Assembly: GCA_937927675.1 (NCBI GenBank) | Contig: CALBSG010000036.1 | Coordinates: forward strand, 1 to 24,506 | From: an uncultured Paracoccaceae bacterium | Lineage (GTDB): Bacteria; Pseudomonadota; Alphaproteobacteria; Rhodobacterales; Rhodobacteraceae | Reading direction: 5' to 3' | Length of the DNA stretch: 24,506 nucleotides | Shown: in pieces, positions 16,054 to 23,734 of the stretch | Layout: every line of letters begins with the position of its first letter | Position numbering within the stretch: position 1 is the stretch's first letter | The notes under the pieces: model-generated | Told to the model about the DNA's origin: nothing | The model's database searches: none | The model's input: the letters and a program-made list of their open reading frames with translations, nothing else | Position numbers and translations under genes: made by a program

Positions 16054-16665
16054 TCAGTTTGACGGGGCAGGGGCCGGCTCTGTTGTGGCGGCGGGTGCCT
16101 CGGCCGGGGTCGGGGCCGCGCAAGCCTGGGTCAGCGTGTTGTAACGCGACAGGATCCAGCCCGGCGCATCATCCGGCACGGCCGCGTCGATATTGGCTTG
16201 GAACGAGGCGAAGATCTTGGCAGAGCGCGAATTGTCGACCATCGACACGGTATTATCTGCCACAGCCCGATCATAGACCAGCAGGGCCACCCCTACGAGG
16301 ACAACGCCCCGCAGCACGCCAAAGGCAAAACCAAGGCCCTGATCCAGCCCGCCAAGCGCGGTTGCCTGCACGACCGAAGACAAAAGCGGGGTGAAGAGCG
16401 ACGCCACGATCAACCCGACCGCCAGCACGGCGCCGAAAGCGACGATGATCGACAATTCGCAGCTGTCTTTCAGAAAGTCGCCGACGACGGGGATTTCCTT
16501 GACCAGCGGCTGGGCGGATTCGGCAAAGAGAAAGGCCACAACTGCCGCGCCGATCCAGCCCGCAATCGCCATCGCCTCACGCACGAAGCCGCGCGAATAG
16601 GCAAGGATTGCCGACAGCAAGATCACGACGGCGACCACGCCATCGATCAGGGTAAAACCTTCCAT
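16054..16665 (-). CDS. cvpA: CvpA family membrane protein
   Basis: CvpA is an inner-membrane protein first named for colicin V production; its biochemical role remains unclear. Four hydrophobic segments are visible: about 7-24 (GVVAVVILLSAILAYSRG), 30-48, 72-92 (IIVAFGAVLAVGLIVASLF) and 108-130. YSRGFVREA right after the first segment and GGLDQGLGFAFGVLRG near 105-120 are hallmark stretches. The tail from about 175 is Ala/Pro/Thr-rich and low complexity. GAAGGAG lies about eight bases before the ATG. It is between radA and purF on one strand. Confidence 0.95.
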   Translation of the reverse strand: MEGFTLIDGVVAVVILLSAILAYSRGFVREAMAIAGWIGAAVVAFLFAESAQPLVKEIPVVGDFLKDSCELSIIVAFGAVLAVGLIVASLFTPLLSSVVQATALGGLDQGLGFAFGVLRGVVLVGVALLVYDRAVADNTVSMVDNSRSAKIFASFQANIDAAVPDDAPGWILSRYNTLTQACAAPTPAEAPAATTEPAPAPSN

Positions 16666-16683
16666 TCTGTCTGCTCCTTCGCC

Positions 16684-18042
16684 TTAGCCTGCACCAAACA
16701 TTTCACCGACAAAGGCGGTGAGGTCGGGTATCTGCCGCACACTCATGCCTTCCACCGCGACCAGCTTTGAACCGCTGGGCGCAATCGCCTGTGAGAAACC
16801 AAGTTTTGCCGCTTCTTTCAACCGATTTTCCGTTTGCCCCACCGGACGCAGCGCGCCTGACAAGGAAATTTCTCCAAAGAGGACAGATTCGGCGGGAATT
16901 GCCACATCTTCGCGCGCCGAAACCAAGGCGGCCGCCAGCGCCAGATCGGCGGCGGGTTCGGTCACACGCATGCCGCCCGCAACATTCAAAAACACATCCA
17001 GACCGGTAAAGGGGATGCCGCAGCGCGCCTCCAAGACCGCCAGAATGGTGGACAGACGGCCTGAATCCAGCCCCACCACCGTGCGGCGCGGGGTGCCCAG
17101 CGGCGAGGGGGCAACCAGCGCCTGAATCTCGGTCAGCACCGGCCTTGTGCCTTCGATGCCGGCAAAGACGGCACTCCCCGGCGAGGGCTGGCCCCGATCC
17201 GACAGGAACAGCGCCGAAGGGTTCAACACCTGGCTGAGCCCGCCCCCGGTCATTTCAAAAACGCCGATCTCGTCCGCTGGGCCAAAGCGGTTCTTGACCG
17301 CCCGCAGTATGCGGAACTGGTGGCCGCGTTCGCCTTCGAAATAAAGCACGGTATCGACCATATGCTCGACAACGCGGGGGCCGGCGATCTGGCCATCCTT
17401 GGTGACATGGCCGACGATGATGATCGCCACGCCGCGTTTCTTGGCAAAGGTCACCAATTCATGCGCGGCCCCGCGCACTTGGCTGACCGATCCGGGGGCT
17501 GCCTCGATATTGTCCAGCCACATGGTCTGGATCGAATCGATGATGACCAAACCGGGGCGTTCCGCCTCTAGTGTGGTCAGGATGTCGCGCAGGTTGGTCT
17601 CGGCGCCAAGCGCCACCGGCGCATCCGTCAGCCCCAGCCTTTGGGCGCGCATCCGCACTTGGGCCGAGGCCTCTTCGCCGGATATATACAGGCATTTCAG
17701 ACCCTTGCGGGCAAAACTTGCGGCGGCCTGCAGCAGAAGCGTCGATTTGCCAATGCCAGGATCGCCACCAACCAGAATGGCCGAGGCCGGGACCAACCCG
17801 CCGCCTAGCACCCGGTCCAACTCGTCAATCCCTGACGAGGCCCGCGGCGGCAGCGCCTCAACGGTTGCAAGATCTGTGAGCGGGATCGACCGCCCCTTGC
17901 CGCCAAGCGCCTTGGGCCCGGCCGACAACGGCGCTTCTTCAAGGATGGAATTCCATGCGCCGCAGGCGTCGCAGCGCCCGGCCCATTTGCGATGTGCCGC
18001 CCCGCAGGACGAACAGGTGAAAGAGGGGCCTGATTTGCTCAT
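16684..18042 (-). CDS. radA: DNA repair protein RadA
   Basis: RadA is a RecA-like, DnaB-like hexameric motor that aids branch migration in recombinational repair. The N-terminal zinc finger has Cys10, Cys13, Cys24 and Cys27, Walker A is GGDPGIGKST at 92-101, LVIIDSIQTM near 165-174 is Walker B, and the RadA-specific KNRFG motif is at 250-254. A Lon-protease-like C-terminal domain follows (GGMRVTEPAADLALAAALVS). The 452-residue length is standard. AAGGGG lies just before the ATG at 18042. It ends 18 bases before cvpA, so radA-cvpA-purF likely share transcription. Confidence 0.98.
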   Translation of the reverse strand: MSKSGPSFTCSSCGAAHRKWAGRCDACGAWNSILEEAPLSAGPKALGGKGRSIPLTDLATVEALPPRASSGIDELDRVLGGGLVPASAILVGGDPGIGKSTLLLQAAASFARKGLKCLYISGEEASAQVRMRAQRLGLTDAPVALGAETNLRDILTTLEAERPGLVIIDSIQTMWLDNIEAAPGSVSQVRGAAHELVTFAKKRGVAIIIVGHVTKDGQIAGPRVVEHMVDTVLYFEGERGHQFRILRAVKNRFGPADEIGVFEMTGGGLSQVLNPSALFLSDRGQPSPGSAVFAGIEGTRPVLTEIQALVAPSPLGTPRRTVVGLDSGRLSTILAVLEARCGIPFTGLDVFLNVAGGMRVTEPAADLALAAALVSAREDVAIPAESVLFGEISLSGALRPVGQTENRLKEAAKLGFSQAIAPSGSKLVAVEGMSVRQIPDLTAFVGEMFGAG

Positions 18043-18187
18043 GCCCCTTGTTGCCTTGAAATGGTCACCTGCTCAAGCCCCATGGCCTCGGCGCAGTGCG
18101 GGCGATGGCCGGGCGGGGTCACAGACGGCCGCGATGCCGCCGCGGCATGCCGCGTGATTGCCTGCGCTAAAATCTGAAGTGCTGGCG

Positions 18188-18964
18188 TCAAGGCGGTGAC
18201 TTGCCGGGCTTGGGGAGTTGCACCACATTCGGTTCGCGGTGGTCTTCCAGATCAAAGTCATAGCCAAGGCCGGGCAGGATTTCCCGCAGATCCGCCTCCA
18301 GCCGCCGGATCTGCACCTGTGCCGCGCGCTCCTCTGCCTCGACATCGTGCAGCCAGCGTTTCAACTCGTCACAGGTCTGCCGTGCCAAAGCAAGGTGGTC
18401 GGTCAGGGCCTGCACCTCTTCTTGGCGCTGTTTCAGAAAGGTCTTGGCGCGCGTGACCCGCTCGTCAGAATAGGTCTGTGCCAGTTGCCGCGTTTCAAAG
18501 CTCATCTGCGCGGCAAGTTGCAACAGTTCCGGTTCCAGATGGCCAAGGTCGGGATGGTGCCGCAGATGGTCCATCCGCGCCCGCATGGCGTCGAACTCCG
18601 CCGACAAGGCAAAGACGCCGCGCCGGTCGGCGGCGTGGGCGGTGGCATAGGCTTGGGCCACGTCCTGCATCCCCATGGCAAAGCTGCGGTGGCTGTTTTC
18701 AAGCCGCGCGATGCGCAGACTGCCGGGCAGAAAGCACACCAACAGCCCCACCAGCAGCGTCAGCCCCAGTTGCAGCCACATCCCCGCCATTGGCACGGCC
18801 GCCCCGCCAAACTGCAACGAAATTTCGGGCCAAGGGATCAGACCGAGAGCAGCCAGCAGGCTGGCCCCCAAGAGTATGGCCCCGATCAGCGCGATGAGGA
18901 TCTGTGCCGCGACATGCAAGCTGTCCTGCGAAATCCGCAGCCCATCTGAAACCCGACCCAACAT
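18188..18964 (-). CDS. Membrane-anchored coiled-coil protein of unknown function
   Basis: This 258-residue protein has two hydrophobic segments, about 18-44 (VAAQILIALIGAILLGASLL onward) and about 63-80 (LGLTLLVGLLVCFLPG), joined by a short loop. A long charged, heptad-rich part follows (about 85-230), including TRQLAQTYSDERVTRAKTFL and ALARQTCDELKRWLHDVEAE, which should form a coiled coil in the cytoplasm or periplasm. The tail is Pro/Lys-rich. I recognise no enzyme domain. A TTG-initiated frame would begin at 19021, but that codon sits at the expected transcription start of the promoter, so I use the ATG at 18964, with GGGG upstream. Its position upstream of radA does not reveal a function. 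Confidence 0.75.
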   Translation of the reverse strand: MLGRVSDGLRISQDSLHVAAQILIALIGAILLGASLLAALGLIPWPEISLQFGGAAVPMAGMWLQLGLTLLVGLLVCFLPGSLRIARLENSHRSFAMGMQDVAQAYATAHAADRRGVFALSAEFDAMRARMDHLRHHPDLGHLEPELLQLAAQMSFETRQLAQTYSDERVTRAKTFLKQRQEEVQALTDHLALARQTCDELKRWLHDVEAEERAAQVQIRRLEADLREILPGLGYDFDLEDHREPNVVQLPKPGKSPP

Positions 18965-19025
18965 GCGGTTACCCCAAACCCACCTGCGGGGCAGGTTTGG
19001 CAATTGCAGATAAAATTGCAATGAA

Positions 19026-19053
19026 ATTATAGGCTTGTTTCAATAATGGGCAA
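19026..19053 (-). promoter_or_regulatory. Sigma70-like promoter for the coiled-coil membrane protein gene
   Basis: On the minus strand a perfect TATAAT -10 box lies at 19031-19026, and TTGCCC (4 of 6 matches to TTGACA) lies 16 bases upstream at 19053-19048, in an AT-rich stretch unusual for this window. The predicted transcription start, near 19019, gives a leader of about 55 bases to the ATG at 18964. That leader contains a small ACCTGC-GGG-GCAGGT hairpin at 18982-18996. Confidence 0.55.
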
Positions 19054-19107
19054 TAAATTCGGTTGGATACGCGTCATTGTTTCTGGGGTGAAAACAGTCA
19101 CGCGGGG

Positions 19108-19136
19108 CCTGACCGGCCGGACGCGGCGGCGTCAGG
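19108..19136 (-). terminator. Possible terminator after mlaF
   Basis: CCTGAC and GTCAGG (19136-19131 and 19113-19108) can pair around a GC-rich 17-base loop three bases after the mlaF stop. The nearest T-run (TTTT) is about 19 bases further, so intrinsic termination is doubtful; it may only stabilise the 3' end. Confidence 0.3.
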
Positions 19137-19138
19137 AA

Positions 19139-19885
19139 TCACCGCACCGCGGCGATTGGTCCTTCGGCGCGGCCATGGATGAACTGCTGCACATAAGGGT
19201 CTGGCGTAGCGTCCATCTCGGCCACCGGGCCCTCCCAGCGGATCACGCCGCCGTGCAGCATCGCGACCCGGTCGGCAATGGCACGGACCGAGGACATGTC
19301 ATGGGTGATGGTGATGGCGGTTGCCCCCATCTCTGTGACGATCTCGCGGATCAGATCATTGATGACGCCCGCCATGATCGGGTCCAGCCCGGTCGTGGGT
19401 TCGTCAAAGAAGATGATCTCGGGGCTGGCGGCGATGGCACGGGCAAGGCCCACGCGCTTTTGCATGCCACCCGACAGTTCGGCGGGGAAAAGATCGGCGG
19501 TTTCCGGCGTCAGGCCCACGCGGCGCAGCTTTTCAATCGCTGCCTCGCGGGCTTCGGCTTTCGGCAGTTTCAAGGGGCCGCGCAGTAGGCGGAAGGCGAT
19601 GTTTTCCCAAACCCGCAGGCTGTCAAACAGCGCCCCGCCCTGAAACAGCATCCCGAACCGGGCCAGAAAGGCCTCGCGCTCGGCCTTTTCCACATCTTGC
19701 CCGTCCAGCGTGATGGTCCCTTGATCGGGATGAACAAGGCCAAGGATGCACTTCAGCAGCACCGATTTGCCGGTGCCAGACCCGCCGATCACCACCATCG
19801 ACTGCCCTTTCGGCACCACCAGATCAACACCGGTCAGCACCTGTTTCGGGCCAAAGGATTTTGTGACATGCGACAGGGTTATCAT
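19139..19885 (-). CDS. mlaF: Phospholipid ABC transporter ATP-binding protein MlaF
   Basis: MlaF is the ATPase of the Mla system that moves phospholipids between the membranes and keeps the outer membrane asymmetric. It has Walker A GGSGTGKS at 34-41, the Q-loop FQGGALFDSL near 81-90 (typical of MlaF/Ttg2A), signature LSGGM at 137-141, and Walker B IIFFDEPTTGLDP at 157-169. The switch His is in ITHDMSS near 196. The 248 residues are typical. Its start overlaps the mlaE stop by four bases. No MlaB-like STAS partner gene follows in the window. Confidence 0.95.
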   Translation of the reverse strand: MITLSHVTKSFGPKQVLTGVDLVVPKGQSMVVIGGSGTGKSVLLKCILGLVHPDQGTITLDGQDVEKAEREAFLARFGMLFQGGALFDSLRVWENIAFRLLRGPLKLPKAEAREAAIEKLRRVGLTPETADLFPAELSGGMQKRVGLARAIAASPEIIFFDEPTTGLDPIMAGVINDLIREIVTEMGATAITITHDMSSVRAIADRVAMLHGGVIRWEGPVAEMDATPDPYVQQFIHGRAEGPIAAVR

Positions 19886-20658
19886 GATCCGAACATCACC
19901 GATGTGAGCAGGAAATTCGCCGCCAAAATCAGGATCGAGGCGGTGGCGACGGCCGTCTTGGTGGCCTGGCCCACCCCCATCGCGCCCCGGCCCGAATTCA
20001 TGCCGTGATAGCAGCCGATCAGCGTGGCAATGGCGCCAAAAACCGCGCCCTTGATGAGCGAGGAGACCACATCGGCGGTTTCCAGAAAGTCGATCGTGTT
20101 CTGGATATAGGTCGCCTTGTTGAAACCAAGCTGGCCCGTGGCCACGGCAAAGCCGCCCATGATGCCGATGATATCCCCCACCGCAACCAGCAAGGGCACC
20201 GTCAGGGTTCCGGCAAGAACGCGCGGAACTGTCAGGTATTTCAAGGGATTGGTCGAAAGTGTCACCAAGGCGTCGATCTGTTCGGTCACCTTCATCGTGG
20301 CAATTTCGGCCGCGATGGAGGAGGTGACCCGTGCCGCAATCATCAGGCCCACCAGCACGGGGCCAAGCTCGCGCACCATGCCGATGGCGACGATCTGCGG
20401 CACCACCGCCTCGGCGTTGAAGCGCTGGCCGCCCGCGTAGATCTGCAAGGCCAGCGCGCCGCCGGTGAAGATTGCGGTCAGCCCGACCACCGGCAAGGAC
20501 AGCCAGCCGACATTCAACAGGGCGGACAGAAACTCACGGCTGTAGAACGGCCGACGCAAAAGACCCGCCATGACCTGCGCAGCATAGATCGCCAGCCGCC
20601 CAAAAGCGGCCAACACCGCCAGAAGCGGACGACCCAGCGCGGCAAGCAGCCCTGTCAC
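19882..20658 (-). CDS. mlaE: Phospholipid ABC transporter permease MlaE
   Basis: MlaE is the inner-membrane permease of the Mla transporter. The 258 residues include the MlaE-family hallmarks GGALALQIYAGGQRFNAEAVVP (cut as GGALALQIYAGGQRFNAE, about 66-83), MVRELGPVLVGLMIAARV (about 93-110), IAAEIATMKVTEQIDAL (about 113-130) and the C-terminal IGCYHGMNSGRGAMGVGQAT (about 212-231). Several hydrophobic helices lie between them. Its start overlaps the alr stop and its stop overlaps the mlaF start, four bases each, so the three genes are translationally coupled. The MlaD partner lies at 6578. Confidence 0.95.
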   Translation of the reverse strand: MTGLLAALGRPLLAVLAAFGRLAIYAAQVMAGLLRRPFYSREFLSALLNVGWLSLPVVGLTAIFTGGALALQIYAGGQRFNAEAVVPQIVAIGMVRELGPVLVGLMIAARVTSSIAAEIATMKVTEQIDALVTLSTNPLKYLTVPRVLAGTLTVPLLVAVGDIIGIMGGFAVATGQLGFNKATYIQNTIDFLETADVVSSLIKGAVFGAIATLIGCYHGMNSGRGAMGVGQATKTAVATASILILAANFLLTSVMFGS

Positions 20659-21704
20659 GCCCCGCCCTCGATATAGCGGCGCGAATAGCGTCCGCCGAAA
20701 TGGGTCAGGATTTCATAGCCGATGGTGCCGGCACTGTCGGCCAAGGCGTCGACGCCCTGATGGGGGCACAGAATGTCCAGATAGCGCGGAATTTCCGACA
20801 GATGGGTGATGTCGGCGGTGATAAGGTCCATCGAGACGCGACCCACCAGCGGGCAGGGCGTATCGCCATCCCACAGGATCGCGGCATTCGACAGCGTGCG
20901 CATCAGCCCGTCGGCATATCCGGCGGCCAGTGTGGCGATGATCGACGGCTTTTCGGCCACCCAAGCACAAGAATACCCCACCGGCTGGCCGGCATCGACC
21001 TCGCGGGTCTGGATGATCGGCAGGGACAGGGTGGTGACGGGCAGGGCTGCCTCATAGGGCCGCCCGCCATAAAGCCCAACGCCGGGGCGCGTCAGGTCAA
21101 AGTGATAGCGCGGCCCAAGCAAAATGCCGCCCGTTGCCGCCAGCGAGCGCGGCACGCCGGTGCCGTCGGTCATGGCATGAAAGCGGGCCAACTGATGGTC
21201 GTTCAAGGGATGGTCCGGCTCATCGGCGCAGGCAAGATGCGACATCAAAAGCTCGGGGCCGGCGTCCAGCACATAGGGCGCCACGGCGTCCCATTCCAGC
21301 TCGTCCATGCCAAGCCGGTTCATGCCGGTGTTGAGCTGCACCCCAAAGGCATGGCCTGGCAGCGCCTCAAGGTGGCGGGTGACCTGCTCCAGGCTGTTCA
21401 GCATCGGGGTCAGGTCAAGATCGCAGATCATATCGGTATCGCCAGCCATATGGCCCGACAGGATGTTGATCTGCGGCCCCGGCCCCAAGGCCTGACGCAC
21501 CGCAGCGCCTTCTTCGGCGGCGGCGACGAAAAAGCGCCGGGCACCAGCCCGCGCGAGGGCCTTTGACACCCGTTTGGCCCCAAGGCCATAGGCGTCGGCC
21601 TTGACCACGGCGGCGGTTTGCACGCCCGAGGCCGAGGCCCGGTCAAGGGCACGCCAATTGGTGGCAATGGCGTCAAGATCGATGGTGAGATGGCTTGTGG
21701 ACAT
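20655..21704 (-). CDS. alr: Alanine racemase
   Basis: Alr is a PLP enzyme that makes D-alanine for peptidoglycan. The PLP lysine is Lys35 in AAVVKADAYGLGA, close to the N-terminus as usual, and the second catalytic base is expected in the AAGYADG motif. The C-terminal RVSMDLITADIT and DILCPHQGVDALA complete the fold. I use the ATG at 21704 (MSTSHLTIDLDAI), which agrees with the family N-terminus; a longer TTG frame from 21755 has no better ribosome site. No clear Shine-Dalgarno precedes it. It heads the alr-mlaE-mlaF unit. The 204-base gap to dnaB contains a composite repeat. Confidence 0.95.
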   Translation of the reverse strand: MSTSHLTIDLDAIATNWRALDRASASGVQTAAVVKADAYGLGAKRVSKALARAGARRFFVAAAEEGAAVRQALGPGPQINILSGHMAGDTDMICDLDLTPMLNSLEQVTRHLEALPGHAFGVQLNTGMNRLGMDELEWDAVAPYVLDAGPELLMSHLACADEPDHPLNDHQLARFHAMTDGTGVPRSLAATGGILLGPRYHFDLTRPGVGLYGGRPYEAALPVTTLSLPIIQTREVDAGQPVGYSCAWVAEKPSIIATLAAGYADGLMRTLSNAAILWDGDTPCPLVGRVSMDLITADITHLSEIPRYLDILCPHQGVDALADSAGTIGYEILTHFGGRYSRRYIEGGA

Positions 21705-21770
21705 GGTGAGGGGTTTTGACAGGCGGGGCCGTGGGGTCAAGGGGAATTTCTGCAAGGGGCTGCCACCTTG

Positions 21771-21879
21771 GGGGGCATCGAGCCCCCGCGCGGTGGCGCT
21801 GTCGCAGCCATTTCGGCTGGCCTTGCGCGGATTTTCCGCCGGGGTCGCCTCCGGCGGGAGTATTTTGTAAGGCGCAAAT
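21771..21879 (+). repeat. Composite hairpin repeat between dnaB and alr (copy 1)
   Basis: Three hairpins in a row are visible: GGGGGC/GCCCCC (21771-21776, 21782-21787), CAGCC/GGCTG (21805-21809, 21815-21819) and CCGCCGG/CCGGCGG (21836-21842, 21851-21857). They are followed by GGAGTATTT, three bases, then AAGGCGCAAAT, ending at 21879. The terminal 23 bases recur with 20 identities, on the opposite strand, at 23627-23649. This looks like a dispersed intergenic element; it may also act as 3'-end structure for dnaB. It has no coding content. Confidence 0.6.
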
Positions 21880-21908
21880 CTGGGCGCGGCGCGGCGTTAT
21901 GGCCGGGG

Positions 21909-23417
21909 TTAGAACCCCACGTCCTGATGGCCATCGCCCTGCCAGTCGCGGGCAAGGTTGCCAAAGCGGGTGAACTTGCCTTCGAAGGAAAGTTCCACCG
22001 TGCCGATCGGGCCGTGGCGTTGTTTGCCGATGATGACCTCGGCCGTGCCATGCACGCGGTTCATCTTGTCCAGCCATTCAACAAAGCGCGGGTCGTCTTC
22101 CGGCGGCTTCAGGCGTTCATGGTAATATTCGTCGCGGTAAACGAACATCACCACATCGGCGTCCTGCTCGATCGAGCCCGATTCGCGCAGGTCGCTGAGT
22201 TGCGGGCGCTTGTCGTCGCGGCTTTCCACGGTCCGGCTGAGCTGGCTGAGCGCGATCACCGGGATGTTGAGTTCCTTGGCGATGGCCTTCAGGCCCTGAG
22301 TGATCTCGGACACTTCCTGCACGCGGTTTTCACCCTTGGAGGAGGAGCCTTTCAGAAGCTGCAGGTAGTCGATCACCAGACAATCCAGCCCGTGGGTACG
22401 CTTCAACCGGCGTGCGCGGGCGGCGACCTGCGAGATCGGCAGGGCAGGCGTGTCGTCGATGTACAAGGGGCAGCTTTCCAGCGCCTTGGCGGCATCGACA
22501 AAGCGGCGGAACTCATGTTCTTCCATGCTGCCGCGGCGGATCTGTTCCGACGGCACTTCCGAGGCTTCCGACAGGATCCTCGCGGCCAACTGTTCTGCGC
22601 TCATTTCAAGGCTGAAAAAGCCGACCACCCCACCTTCAACCGCGCCTTCATTGCCGTCATGGGTGCGGCCTTTCTTGTAGACCTTGGCGATGTTGAAGGC
22701 GATGTTGGTGGCAAGCGAGGTCTTGCCCATCGACGGACGACCGGCAAGGATCAAAAGGTCGGACGGGTGCAGGCCGCCCAGCTTCTTGTCCAGATCAACG
22801 AGACCGGTGGAAATGCCCGACAGCCCGCCGCCGCGCTGATAGGCGGCGTTGGCGGTGTTCACCGCCTCGACCGCGGCCTTGAGGAAGGACTGAAAGCCGC
22901 GCTCGGCGACGCCTTGCTCGCCCAGTTTGTAAAGCGCCTGTTCGGCTTCGGTGATCTGCTCGCGCGGCTCGGAGGCGAGGTCAACCTTGGCGGCCTTGGC
23001 CGAGATATCGCGACCAAGCGAAATCAGCTCGCGCCGCACCGCGAGATCATAGATCATCTGGGCATAATCACGCGCGGCAAAGGCCGAAATCGCCGCCCCC
23101 GCCAGACGCACCAGATAGGACGGGCCGCCCAGCTCTTTCAGCCCCTCGTCATCTTCGAAAAACGGCTTCAGCGTGACGGGAGATGCCAGAGCGTTTTTCT
23201 GGATCCGCGCCGAGGCCTTTTCAAAGATGCGCGCGTGCACCGGGTCAAAGAAATGTTCGGCCTTCACCAAGGCGGCGATGCGGTCATAGACATCGTTGTT
23301 GGTGAGAATGGCACCCAGAAGCTGCTGTTCCGCCTCGATATTATGGGGCAGGGCCTCGGGCTCGGCCATGGCGGTGGTGGCGGGGTTGGCAACGGGCAGG
23401 CGGGCGATTTCGGTCAT
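21909..23417 (-). CDS. dnaB: Replicative DNA helicase DnaB
   Basis: DnaB is the hexameric helicase that unwinds DNA at the replication fork and recruits primase. The N-terminal domain starts at PHNIEAEQQLLGAIL (about 24-38), Walker A is AGRPSMGKT at 225-233, FFSLEMSAEQLAARIL (near 274-289), DCLVIDYLQLL is Walker B, and ALSQLSRTVESR and FVYRDEYY follow. The length of 502 residues is normal, with no intein. GAGGA lies five bases before the ATG at 23417. The gene stands alone: 317 bases separate it from pyrE upstream and 204 from alr downstream. Confidence 0.98.
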   Translation of the reverse strand: MTEIARLPVANPATTAMAEPEALPHNIEAEQQLLGAILTNNDVYDRIAALVKAEHFFDPVHARIFEKASARIQKNALASPVTLKPFFEDDEGLKELGGPSYLVRLAGAAISAFAARDYAQMIYDLAVRRELISLGRDISAKAAKVDLASEPREQITEAEQALYKLGEQGVAERGFQSFLKAAVEAVNTANAAYQRGGGLSGISTGLVDLDKKLGGLHPSDLLILAGRPSMGKTSLATNIAFNIAKVYKKGRTHDGNEGAVEGGVVGFFSLEMSAEQLAARILSEASEVPSEQIRRGSMEEHEFRRFVDAAKALESCPLYIDDTPALPISQVAARARRLKRTHGLDCLVIDYLQLLKGSSSKGENRVQEVSEITQGLKAIAKELNIPVIALSQLSRTVESRDDKRPQLSDLRESGSIEQDADVVMFVYRDEYYHERLKPPEDDPRFVEWLDKMNRVHGTAEVIIGKQRHGPIGTVELSFEGKFTRFGNLARDWQGDGHQDVGF

Positions 23418-23734
23418 GATGTTCCTCGGCTGTCCCGTTCTTAAACCATTCGGACCGGGCCCGGCAATTGGGGCAAGTCTGGGGATAACTTGCGACGCCG
23501 CAGGCTATTCTTGTGGGGGCACCGTGCCAATCCACCACATTTGGGTGTGGCGGTGCAAAAGACCACCGCAGGGCAGATTCGGCCCACCGCTTGTCCCCAA
23601 TCTGTCCACAGGCGTATCCCCAAGGCATTTGCGCCTTTGGAAATACTCCGCGGGGGGAGCGGGATTGGCACAATCCCGCGTACGGGGGGGCGCGAAGCCC
23701 TCCTTCTTTTCGAACATCAGGGCGCGAAGCTGAC
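23418..23734 (-). promoter_or_regulatory. 317-base dnaB upstream region with DnaA-box-like cluster and hairpins
   Basis: No open frame here looks real. The region holds TTATCCCCA (minus, 23488-23480), TTGTCCCCA (plus, 23591-23599), CTGTCCACA (plus, 23602-23610) and GTATCCCCA (plus, 23614-23622), each one or two changes from the DnaA box TTATCCACA. The last three are spaced 11 and 12 bases apart on one strand. Hairpins are CCACA/TGTGG (23535-23539, 23546-23550) and GCGGTG/CACCGC (23550-23555, 23564-23569), and a CCGGGCCCGG palindrome is at 23455-23464. A copy of the composite repeat fills 23627-23679 or more. It must contain the dnaB promoter, but no clear -35/-10 pair is visible. Confidence 0.5.
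23627..23679 (-). repeat. Composite hairpin repeat between pyrE and dnaB (copy 2)
   Basis: On the minus strand a perfect hairpin, GCGGGATT/AATCCCGC with loop GTGCC (23679-23659), is followed by a C-rich stretch, then GGAGTATTT (23649-23641), three bases, and AAGGCGCAAAT (23637-23627). A GGGC/GCCC hairpin precedes it near 23700. The end is nearly identical to copy 1 near 21857-21879, in the opposite orientation. It follows pyrE and may serve as its 3'-end structure. Confidence 0.6.

Noticed and set aside
18134..18148. ATGCCG/CGGCAT inverted repeat downstream of the coiled-coil protein gene
   Set aside because: Short, without a T-run, in very GC-rich sequence; likely chance.
21768..23444. A 558-codon open frame opposite dnaB, and similar long frames opposite clpX (2950-4224), preT (10155-11531), accC (8062-9138) and ynjB (396-1472)
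   Set aside because: Each mirrors a gene with clear motifs; high GC at third positions keeps antisense frames open. The products are His/Gln/Arg-rich and resemble no family.
23418..23734. The chromosomal replication origin
   Set aside because: The DnaA-like 9-mers are imperfect, no AT-rich unwinding element is present, and dnaA, parAB, gidA and hemE are not nearby; promoter regulation of dnaB is more likely.
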